A stretch of 64,000 nt of DNA from Vibrio crassostreae 9ZC13. Lineage in GTDB: Bacteria > Pseudomonadota > Gammaproteobacteria > Enterobacterales > Vibrionaceae. The position numbers and the translations under genes are program-made. Shown piece by piece: positions 52,511 to 64,000 of this stretch; position 1 is the stretch's first letter, and the number at the start of each line of letters is the position of its first letter. The notes below the pieces were generated by a model that had not been told where the DNA came from, ran no database searches, and saw only the letters and a list, made by a program, of their open reading frames with translations. The stretch lies in NCBI RefSeq assembly GCF_000272045.2, contig NZ_AJYZ02000041.1, positions 450,309 through 514,308 on the forward strand, in the 5' to 3' direction.

Positions 52511-54589
52511 CTACGGCTTTGATTTAGAATGCTTGTCAGCAACCCATCCAGCCGTTAATGCCTTACCTTTACGCAGTCTGCGTACCCACATTCGACTTGG
52601 GTGAATCGCCTCAAGCACATCAACAGGCAAGGGCAGCGGATCGCCACAGATCTGTGATGCTAATACTTCAGCCAATAATGGTGCAGAGCTCAAACCACGT
52701 GAACCCAGTCCGATAAAGCAATAAAGGTTAGGGAAGCTTGTTACCGTTTCTACATCCTCAACCGAGTCACGCTGCGGGTTGAAGTTGTGGAGATCTTGGT
52801 ACTGCTCCTTAATGGCTTCAAAGTCACCAACGTTTCCGACAAACGGAAGGTGGTCACGGCTTACGCTTCGGATACCTTGGCGCGCTAAGTTGTCACTGGT
52901 ATCGACATCTTTTGTCCATGCTTGGTCTGGTAGTGACCCATGTAGGCGCTCGCCATTGTGCTGCTGAACCTCAATATCAAATTCTTGGTCGATATTGGTT
53001 TTGTCGTAGTTCGCACCAATACAGTGATGACCATTGTTGGGGTTCTGTGGCGTCAAATAGCCATCAAAGCACAACACGGTTTTTAGCTGGCTGAGATTTT
53101 CCGTGGTCGGAATATGGCTCACTTGGCCTTTAACCGGAGTCAGTGGTACTGGCTGAGTTTGTTCAAACTGAGTGAACTTGTGTCCGTTTGCGACAACTAC
53201 TTGGTCGTGCTTGGTTTGAATCTCACCTTGAGGTGTATCCATCGTCAGTATCCATTGTTGTTCAGCTTCGAGCCACTCAAGTTGCGTTACTTGATGTTGA
53301 TAGTGCGCGCTCACTTGGTTGCTCTCTTCTAACTTGCTAATCAAGCCTTGAGTCAGTTGCAGAGGGCTTAGCCAACCACCCAGCGGAAAGTAAACACTCT
53401 CTTTATCGACGGGTAAGCCAATCTTTTCGTTGGCTTGCTCTGGCGATAAACGCTGAATCAGGTCGGTGTGGAAGTTGCCTTCCAACATGCGGTTGAGCTT
53501 TTTAGTGGAGCCTTGATCCCACATCAAGATGTTCACGCCACACCAACTGTGATCAAATTGAATAGACTGAGCCGCTTGATTAATAAATTGACGAGCAAAC
53601 AGTAATCCCGGGCCAAACACGCGAGACACGTTCGAGGTCGCTTCGCTTAATAGCGGGTAAATCGCACCTTGGTTGTTACCTGAGGCATTGCCCGCAGCTT
53701 GTGGATGTTCACAATAAAGGGTGATGTTTTTACCACGACGGCTTAGCGTTTTGGCTAATGCAGCACTGGCGACACCACCACCAATGATCGCAATGTCTTG
53801 GGATTCAGTGTGTTGAGCGAGGCCATACCAAGGTTTGATGTTGGTGTGAGCGTGCTTTTCGCCAAGTCGGCCGGCGATCATTTCTCGCTTAGTACCAAAG
53901 CCTTTGACCTTTTTCATTTCAAAGCCAGCTTCAATTAAGCCACGGCGAACAAAGCCAGCAGCGGTGAAGGTGGCGCAGCTACAATCTTGCTTAGCGAGCT
54001 TAGCCATGCCGTTGAATAGGTTTTGATTCCACATCTCTGGGTTCTTGCTCGGAGCAAAACCGTCTAAGAACCAAGCATCAACCAAACCTTCACGCGGGGT
54101 TGGTACGTTGGGCATGCAATCTTTAATATCGCCAAACCACAAATCAAGCGTGATTGCACCGTCGCCCAGCACAATGCGGTGACATTCAGGTAGAGCAATA
54201 GGGTAGTGTTCTTGGAGTTGCGTCGCATACTCGGCTAATTCTGGCCACGATTGGTGTGCTTTGATCAGATCCTCTTTATTTAAAGGATATTTTTCAAAAC
54301 TGATGAAATGTAACTCTTTGGTCATCGCTTGTGGGTTATCTTTAAGAAAAGCATCGAACCATTGCCAAACTGCAAGAAAGTTCAAACCTGTGCCAAAGCC
54401 GGTTTCAGCAATCACAAAGCGGCGTTGTTCATGTTCAAGCCAACGCTCTGGAAGGTGGTTTTGCTTTAAAAAGACGTAGCGAGTTTCTTCTAAACCGTTA
54501 ACATTGGAGAAGTAAACGTCGTCAAATTGGTCTGAAACTGGCGTGCCAGACTCATTCCATTCCAGTTCTGCATTAGTAATTGAAGTCAT
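52511..54589 (-). CDS. mnmC: Bifunctional tRNA 5-methylaminomethyl-2-thiouridine methyltransferase/oxidase
   Basis: Performs the last two steps of mnm5s2U synthesis at the tRNA wobble uridine. The N-terminal methyltransferase domain has AETGFGTGLNFLAVW, and the C-terminal FAD-dependent domain begins near DIAIIGGGVASAALA. The product is 692 residues from ATG 54589 (MTSITNAELEWN), which aligns with E. coli MnmC; upstream ATGs add non-conserved residues. It is divergent from fabB, as in E. coli. Confidence 0.95.
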   Translation of the reverse strand: MTSITNAELEWNESGTPVSDQFDDVYFSNVNGLEETRYVFLKQNHLPERWLEHEQRRFVIAETGFGTGLNFLAVWQWFDAFLKDNPQAMTKELHFISFEKYPLNKEDLIKAHQSWPELAEYATQLQEHYPIALPECHRIVLGDGAITLDLWFGDIKDCMPNVPTPREGLVDAWFLDGFAPSKNPEMWNQNLFNGMAKLAKQDCSCATFTAAGFVRRGLIEAGFEMKKVKGFGTKREMIAGRLGEKHAHTNIKPWYGLAQHTESQDIAIIGGGVASAALAKTLSRRGKNITLYCEHPQAAGNASGNNQGAIYPLLSEATSNVSRVFGPGLLFARQFINQAAQSIQFDHSWCGVNILMWDQGSTKKLNRMLEGNFHTDLIQRLSPEQANEKIGLPVDKESVYFPLGGWLSPLQLTQGLISKLEESNQVSAHYQHQVTQLEWLEAEQQWILTMDTPQGEIQTKHDQVVVANGHKFTQFEQTQPVPLTPVKGQVSHIPTTENLSQLKTVLCFDGYLTPQNPNNGHHCIGANYDKTNIDQEFDIEVQQHNGERLHGSLPDQAWTKDVDTSDNLARQGIRSVSRDHLPFVGNVGDFEAIKEQYQDLHNFNPQRDSVEDVETVTSFPNLYCFIGLGSRGLSSAPLLAEVLASQICGDPLPLPVDVLEAIHPSRMWVRRLRKGKALTAGWVADKHSKSKP

Positions 54590-54717
54590 AAAATCTATCA
54601 TTTTGTGATTTGAAGCGATATGTTGGTAGGGATTGTACGAATTTCTAGGAAAGCTGACCACTTTTGTTAGGCTTCTTAGTTATCATCTAGCTGAATTTAG
54701 AATTATAGGAATGTCAC

Positions 54718-55929
54718 ATGAAACGAGTCGTAATCACCGGTATGGGTATTGTTTCAAGTATCGGTAACAACGTCGAAGAAGTTTTAGCATCACTGAAAGA
54801 GGGTAAATCTGGTATTACCGCTTCAGAGCAGTTCAAGGAAAATGGCTTGCGCTCTCAAGTATGGGGTAACCTAAAAATGAACCCTGCTGACCATATCGAT
54901 CGCAAAAAAATGCGCTTTATGGGTGATGCAGCGGCATTCGCTTATCTTTCAATGGAGCAAGCAATTGCTGATTCTGGCTTAACTGAAGATCAAGTATCTA
55001 ATGACCGCACGGGTATCGTTGCGGGTTCAGGTGGTGCTTCATCTCTAAACCAAGTAAACGCGGTAGACATCATCCGTGAGAAAGGCGTGAAGCGCGTTGG
55101 TCCATACATGGTTCCACGTACAATGGCTTCTACGGTTTCTGCTTGTCTAGCAACTCCTTTCAAAATCCGTGGTGTGAACTACTCTATGAGCTCTGCATGT
55201 GCGACATCTGCACACTGTATTGGTCACGCAATGGAGCTTATCCAACTTGGTAAGCAAGACGTTGTATTCGCTGGTGGCGGTGAAGAACTGGATTGGTCTC
55301 TGACTATGATGTTCGACGCAATGGGCGCACTTTCTACTAAGTACAACGACACGCCAGAGCTGGCTTCTCGTACCTACGATGCAGACCGTGATGGTTTCGT
55401 TATCTCTGGTGGCGGCGGCATGTTAGTTATCGAAGAACTTGAGCACGCTGTTGCTCGTGGCGCAAAAATCTACGGTGAAATCGTAGGCTACGGCGCAACT
55501 TCAGATGGCTACGACATGGTTGCTCCTTCTGGTGAAGGTGCGGTTCGTTGTATGAAGATGGCGATGCAAAACGTTGATGGCGTTGATTACGTGAACACTC
55601 ACGGTACTTCAACTCCAGTTGGCGACGTTAAAGAGCTAGGCGCTATCCAAGAAGTATTTGGTGGCAACAGCCCAGCAATTTCTGCAACTAAAGCGATGAC
55701 AGGTCACGCTCTAGGTGCTGCTGGCGTACACGAAGCTATTTACTCAACGCTAATGCTAGATAACGGCTTTATTGCTCCAAGCATTAACGTTTCGAACCTA
55801 GACGAAGCTGCTGCTGGCCTAGACATCGTAACTGAAGCTCGTGATCAAGAGCTAACTACAGTTATGTCTAACAGTTTTGGTTTCGGCGGTACGAACGCAA
55901 CGCTAGTAATCAAAAAGTACCAAGCTTAA
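54718..55929 (+). CDS. fabB: Beta-ketoacyl-ACP synthase I
   Basis: Condensing enzyme needed for unsaturated fatty acid synthesis. The 403-residue protein has the active-site Cys161 in SSACATSAHC and the two catalytic histidines in NTHGTSTPVGD and GHALGAAGVHEA. Its 3' untranslated region appears to be the source of a regulatory RNA (see the FarS entry). It is divergent from mnmC. No FadR or FabR operator was found with confidence. Confidence 0.97.
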   Translation: MKRVVITGMGIVSSIGNNVEEVLASLKEGKSGITASEQFKENGLRSQVWGNLKMNPADHIDRKKMRFMGDAAAFAYLSMEQAIADSGLTEDQVSNDRTGIVAGSGGASSLNQVNAVDIIREKGVKRVGPYMVPRTMASTVSACLATPFKIRGVNYSMSSACATSAHCIGHAMELIQLGKQDVVFAGGGEELDWSLTMMFDAMGALSTKYNDTPELASRTYDADRDGFVISGGGGMLVIEELEHAVARGAKIYGEIVGYGATSDGYDMVAPSGEGAVRCMKMAMQNVDGVDYVNTHGTSTPVGDVKELGAIQEVFGGNSPAISATKAMTGHALGAAGVHEAIYSTLMLDNGFIAPSINVSNLDEAAAGLDIVTEARDQELTTVMSNSFGFGGTNATLVIKKYQA

Positions 55930-56114
55930 CTTAAGCTTGAGTTACAGAGACAAGGTTAATCGTTAAAGGGTTGCGCTAGTGCCGATTCAACACGCACAGG
56001 TCACCCAGTAATAATGACCATCAGAACAAAGTTTTTAGACGCAGGTTGGTAAACGTGTTTTTTGAACATAGTTTTTAAATCTGGGTTTAGAGATTGAAAG
56101 GTTTCCAGAGCTTG

Positions 56115-56142
56115 ACCAGTACTGACTTTGGTTAGTACTGGT
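56115..56142 (+). other. Inverted repeat in the fabB 3' region
   Basis: ACCAGTACT (56115-56123) and AGTACTGGT (56134-56142) form a 9-bp hairpin with a 10-nt loop, upstream of the putative FarS RNA. It could affect RNase processing of the fabB message. Confidence 0.6.
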
Positions 56143-56159
56143 TGAACAGACGCAAGACT

Positions 56160-56234
56160 CTGTCTCCTGGAGAGCGAGATAGGATCCTTTTGTTCTGGAT
56201 GTTTGCCCGATTGTTTATTCAATCGGGCATTTTT
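56160..56234 (+). ncRNA. farS: Putative FarS-like sRNA from the fabB 3' UTR
   Basis: In Vibrio cholerae FarS is an Hfq-bound RNA of about 70 nt released by RNase E from the fabB 3' UTR, and it represses fadE-type fatty acid degradation genes. Here the fabB 3' region ends, about 300 bp after the stop, in a strong terminator GCCCGATTG-TTTATT-CAATCGGGC followed by T5, preceded by an unstructured pyrimidine-rich stretch (GGATCCTTTTGTTCTGGAT) that could be the seed region. The 5' end is an estimate. Identity rests on position and architecture, not on an alignment. Confidence 0.55.
56205..56234 (+). terminator. fabB/FarS terminator
   Basis: GCCCGATTG (56205-56213) pairs with CAATCGGGC (56220-56228), then ATTTTT. 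Confidence 0.92.
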
Positions 56235-56414
56235 CGTTTTAGCCGTTTGATCTTGGGTGTTCACTCTGGTTTCGGTTCTTGTCTGCCAAGGTTAGGTGAT
56301 TCAGCCCTTTATTTATAATGTATTCCAATTGCTACTCGACACCGTGTGTGGAATTTTGCACAATCATTTCAATTCACATTTAGGTCGATAGACCCCAACA
56401 AAAGTACTCGCCAA

Positions 56415-57548
56415 ATGAAAATCTTAATCGACGAAAATATGCCTTACGCTGAAGCGCTTTTTAGCCAGCTAGGGGAAGTGACAATGAAGTCTGGTCGCAC
56501 ATTAACAGCTGACGACCTAGTTGACGTAGACGCATTGATGATTCGCTCTGTTACCAAGGTAAACGAGTCATTGATCAGCAAAGCCAATAAGCTGAAGTTT
56601 GTTGGTACTGCGACGGCTGGCATGGATCACGTTGACCAAGAGTTGATGAAAGAGCGTGGCATTTTCTTTACTGCGGCACCTGGTTGTAACAAGGTGGGTG
56701 TTGCTGAGTACGCGTTCAGTGCGATGATGGTGCTTGCGCAGCAACAAGGCTTTTCTGTTTTTGATAAAACGGTTGGTATTATCGGCTGTGGTCAAGTGGG
56801 CAGTTACTTAGCGAAGTGCCTTGAAGGTATTGGTATCAAAGTTCTGCTGAACGACCCTCTAAAACAGCAAGAGGGTGATACGCGCGAATTTACTGAGTTA
56901 GAGACTTTGCTTGAACAATCAGACGTTATTACATTACACACGCCAATCACTAAGACGGGTGAGTATCCAACGCATCACTTGATCAGTGAGCAAGTGCTGA
57001 ACAACTTACGTGCTGATCAAATCCTGATTAATGCAGCTCGCGGTCCTGTGGTTGATAACCAAGCGCTAAAAGCTCGCCTGCAAAAAGCCGATGGTTTCAC
57101 TGCAGTGCTTGATGTGTTTGAGTTTGAACCTGAAGTCGACTTTGAGCTTCTTCCGTTACTCGCTTTTGCAACGCCTCACGTAGCGGGCTACGGTTTAGAA
57201 GGTAAAGCGCGTGGTACCACGATGATCTTCAACAGTTATTGTGAATTTTTAGGTACTGAACAGCGTGCGTATGCAAGCGACTTATTGCCGACAGCGCCTG
57301 TACCTCAAATGAAATTAGATAGAGCTTGGGATGAAGCAACACTGCACAATTTGACTCAGTTGATCTATGATGTGCGCAAAGACGACGCCTTATTCCGTCG
57401 CAATATCGTTACGCCGGGTTCTTTTGACAAGATGCGTAAAGAATATTGGGACCGCAGAGAGTACAGTGCAGTCGAGTTAACGGGCGACGAATCTTGTAAT
57501 TTAACGCCGTTATCTAAACTCGGTTTTATGGTAAAGCCAACTTTATAA
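56415..57548 (+). CDS. pdxB: Erythronate-4-phosphate dehydrogenase
   Basis: NAD-dependent enzyme of pyridoxal phosphate synthesis in the DXP-dependent route. The product is 377 residues from ATG 56415 (MKILIDENMPYAEALFSQLG). Motifs are GTATAGMDHVD, the Rossmann GIIGCGQVGSYLA, INAARGPVVDNQAL with the catalytic Arg and a C-terminal PdxB dimerisation domain. An upstream ATG at 56346 adds 23 residues not typical of PdxB. The next gene, asd, starts 12 bp downstream, so the two form an operon. Confidence 0.95.
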   Translation: MKILIDENMPYAEALFSQLGEVTMKSGRTLTADDLVDVDALMIRSVTKVNESLISKANKLKFVGTATAGMDHVDQELMKERGIFFTAAPGCNKVGVAEYAFSAMMVLAQQQGFSVFDKTVGIIGCGQVGSYLAKCLEGIGIKVLLNDPLKQQEGDTREFTELETLLEQSDVITLHTPITKTGEYPTHHLISEQVLNNLRADQILINAARGPVVDNQALKARLQKADGFTAVLDVFEFEPEVDFELLPLLAFATPHVAGYGLEGKARGTTMIFNSYCEFLGTEQRAYASDLLPTAPVPQMKLDRAWDEATLHNLTQLIYDVRKDDALFRRNIVTPGSFDKMRKEYWDRREYSAVELTGDESCNLTPLSKLGFMVKPTL

Positions 57549-57560
57549 AAGAGAGAAACA

Positions 57561-58574
57561 ATGAGCCAAGAATTTAATATTGCTATTTTAGGTGCGACTG
57601 GTGCGGTTTGTGAAACCATTCTTGAAGTACTTAAAGAGCGTAAATTCCCTGTCGGTGAAATGCACTTACTAGCAAGTGAACGTAGTGAAGGCAAAACTTC
57701 CCGTTTTAACGGCAAAACAATACAAGTACAAAACGTAGAAGACTTCGATTGGTCTCAAGTACATATTGCGTTTTTCTCTGCAGGTAGCGAGCTTTCAGAG
57801 CGTTGGGCTCCAATTGCGGCTGATGAAGGTGTGGTTGTCATCGATAACACATCACGCTTCCGTTACGAATACGATGTTCCTCTGGTTGTGCCTGAAGTGA
57901 ACCCTGAAGCGATTGCTGAGTTCCGTAACCGTAACATCATCGCGAACCCTAACTGCTCGACTATCCAAATGGTAGTAGCGCTAAAACCAATTCACGATGA
58001 AGTGGGCCTTGAGCGTATTAACGTTTCAACTTACCAATCTGTGTCTGGTGCAGGTAAGCCAGGTATCGATGAGCTAGCGGGTCAAACGGCTAAGCTTCTT
58101 AACGGTATGCCAGCTGAAAACTCAGCGTTCTCACAACAAATCGCTTTCAACTGTATTCCTCAAATCGATGAATTTACAGAGAACGGCTACACGCGTGAAG
58201 AGATGAAGATGGTTTGGGAAACTCAAAAAATCTTTGCTGACTCTTCAATCACAGTGAACCCGACTTGTGTCCGCGTACCAGTATTTTACGGTCACGCAGA
58301 ATCTCTACACATTGAAACTCGCGCACCAATCGGTGCAGAGCAAGTGGTTCAGCTTCTAGAGAACACAGAAGGTGTTGAAGTATTCCAAGCGCTAGACTTC
58401 CCAACTCAAGTTCGTGATGCAGGTGGTAAAGACCACGTAATGGTTGGTCGTATTCGTAACGACATCAGCCATCACAGTGGCGTAAACATGTGGGTTGTCG
58501 CTGATAACGTTCGTAAAGGCGCAGCAACAAACGCAGTTCAAATCGCTGAAGTTCTGATTCGCGATTACTTCTAA
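57561..58574 (+). CDS. asd: Aspartate-semialdehyde dehydrogenase with a Gly-to-Cys change in the NADP motif
   Basis: Converts aspartyl phosphate to aspartate semialdehyde, the branch point to lysine, diaminopimelate, threonine and methionine. The 337-residue protein has the catalytic cysteine in NPNCSTIQM (Cys132) and the substrate/phosphate motifs SVSGAGKPG and VNPTCVRVPVFYGHAE. The dinucleotide-binding loop reads GATGAVCET, where the family usually has GATGAVGET; Cys17 is encoded by TGT, one base from a Gly codon. It may be a natural variant or a sequencing difference. It lies upstream of fimV, in the conserved asd-fimV-truA order. Confidence 0.93.
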   Translation: MSQEFNIAILGATGAVCETILEVLKERKFPVGEMHLLASERSEGKTSRFNGKTIQVQNVEDFDWSQVHIAFFSAGSELSERWAPIAADEGVVVIDNTSRFRYEYDVPLVVPEVNPEAIAEFRNRNIIANPNCSTIQMVVALKPIHDEVGLERINVSTYQSVSGAGKPGIDELAGQTAKLLNGMPAENSAFSQQIAFNCIPQIDEFTENGYTREEMKMVWETQKIFADSSITVNPTCVRVPVFYGHAESLHIETRAPIGAEQVVQLLENTEGVEVFQALDFPTQVRDAGGKDHVMVGRIRNDISHHSGVNMWVVADNVRKGAATNAVQIAEVLIRDYF

Positions 58575-58590
58575 GCTTTATTGCTTTGAT

Positions 58591-58622
58591 AAAAAAGCCT
58601 CACTCTTTAGTGGGGCTTTTTT
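58591..58622 (+). terminator. asd terminator
   Basis: AAAAAAGCCTCAC pairs with GTGGGGCTTTTTT, using one G-U pair. Confidence 0.9.
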
Positions 58623-58781
58623 AATCGATTAAAAATATTGTTAGTCAAATTGTGTGAAATTGCTGCGAATATTGTTGCTGCAACACATTTTTTGTTTTCA
58701 TCTCTATAGTTTTACGTCATTTATCCGATATATTTAATAGATCATCACTTTTCCGAATTTAAGCACCTAGCTGAGCCTTTT

Positions 58782-63461
<4,680 letters not shown>

Positions 63462-63474
63462 ATTTACAAATCAG

Positions 63475-63503
63475 AAAGGGTAGCGTTGGCTACCCTTTAT
63501 TTT
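63475..63503 (+). terminator. fimV terminator
   Basis: AAAGGGTAGC pairs with GCTACCCTTT around GTTG, with a T-rich tail. Confidence 0.85.
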
Positions 63504-63655
63504 AAGGCGATACAGAGCGCTATCGTTTCATTTGGTTTTTCAACAGCATCGTCTCGGTCGATGCTGATTGTTTATTGAAGTTTTAGCCCCATCCTATTTG
63601 GGCTAGCACTGATTTCCGTATATACTTCTCGCCCATTTTCAAAGAGAACAAGAAC

Positions 63656-64000
63656 ATGAAAATTGCTTTAGGTATTGAATATAACGGTACCCACTACTTT
63701 GGTTGGCAGCGCCAACGAGACGTGAAAAGTGTCCAAGAAGAATTGGAAAAGGCTCTTTCAGTTGTCGCGAATCACCCTGTAGAAGTTATGTGCGCAGGTC
63801 GTACAGATGCCGGTGTTCACGGTACGGGACAAGTCGTTCACTTTGAAACTAATGTCGATCGTAAAATGGTGGCATGGACAATGGGCGCGAATGCCAACAT
63901 GCCAAAAGATATTGCGGTTCGTTGGGCGACAGAAGTGAATGAGGATTTCCATGCTCGTTTCTCGGCTACTGCCCGCCGTTATCGCTACATTATCTTTAAC
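63656..64000 (+). CDS. truA: tRNA pseudouridine38-40 synthase, N-terminal part
   Basis: Isomerises uridines 38-40 in the tRNA anticodon stem. The 115 visible codons run to the window edge without a stop. The start MKIALGIEYNGTHYFGWQRQ and the catalytic-Asp motif CAGRTDAGVHGTGQVVHF are diagnostic of TruA. It follows fimV in the conserved asd-fimV-truA order. Confidence 0.96.
   Translation, partial: MKIALGIEYNGTHYFGWQRQRDVKSVQEELEKALSVVANHPVEVMCAGRTDAGVHGTGQVVHFETNVDRKMVAWTMGANANMPKDIAVRWATEVNEDFHARFSATARRYRYIIFN

Noticed and set aside
54640..54717. FadR operator upstream of fabB
   Set aside because: The best match is about 9 of 16 informative positions, too weak to support.
56001..56264. Minus-strand 87-residue frame in the fabB-pdxB spacer
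   Set aside because: It overlaps the plus-strand fabB terminator and the FarS-like RNA, has no recognisable domain and a biased composition.

Overview
The window is chromosomal core sequence from a marine gammaproteobacterium, almost certainly a Vibrio and probably close to the Splendidus clade. That is inference from gene order and protein content; no search was run. Supporting points are a 1559-residue acidic FimV/HubP-type polar protein between asd and truA, a cysteine-free FeoC, a fabB 3' region that looks like the source of the Vibrio sRNA FarS, and a periplasmic-sensor AraC-type regulator beside feoABC. No prophage, insertion sequence, integron or CRISPR array was found, and almost all genes are intact housekeeping genes.

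Layout. 1-5.2 kb: the end of a DUF2788 gene, ybfF, seqA, pgm, a DUF1853 gene and ybgI. 5.2-16.7 kb: a TCA-cycle block with gltA divergent from sdhCDAB-sucAB-sucCD, which encode citrate synthase, succinate dehydrogenase, 2-oxoglutarate dehydrogenase E1/E2 and succinyl-CoA synthetase; an ArcA-like box lies upstream of sdhC. 16.7-19.3 kb: zinc uptake, with znuCB divergent from znuA around a Zur-type operator. 19.5-26.3 kb: a 1127-residue membrane-spanning AraC-family sensor, a structured intergenic region with a candidate minus-strand sRNA, and the ferrous iron operon feoABC. 26.3-31.5 kb: a HIT protein, argS, yecM, purU and a small unknown gene, separated by repeat-rich spacers.

31.6-41.7 kb keeps the enterobacterial order yoaA-tsaB-slp-fadD-rnd-minEDC-ycgL, with a small unknown gene and an alpha/beta hydrolase inserted. 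41.7-47.2 kb: an MltB-type lytic transglycosylase, a LysR regulator, a NupC-type nucleoside transporter and a cation/proton antiporter. 47.3-57.6 kb: folD, tRNA-Arg(UCU), aroC, a TRIC-type membrane protein, epmC, yfcL, an NADPH-dependent FMN reductase, mnmC, fabB with a FarS-like 3' region, and pdxB. 57.6-64 kb: asd, fimV/hubP and the start of truA.

The most interesting signals are mostly outside the proteins. (1) A likely minus-strand structured RNA ends in a C-rich terminator loop between the AraC-type sensor and feoABC. (2) The sensor is unusual: periplasmic propeller, one membrane helix, a kinase-like core without recognisable ATP-binding glycines, no receiver, and an AraC DNA-binding domain. 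(3) Two 8-copy arrays of 7-bp units that differ by one base lie downstream of genes in the same sense orientation, with a two-copy remnant at a third site. (4) A dispersed palindromic repeat of about 40 bp has stem arms that covary between copies around a more conserved loop. (5) The fabB 3' region has the organisation of the FarS regulatory RNA.
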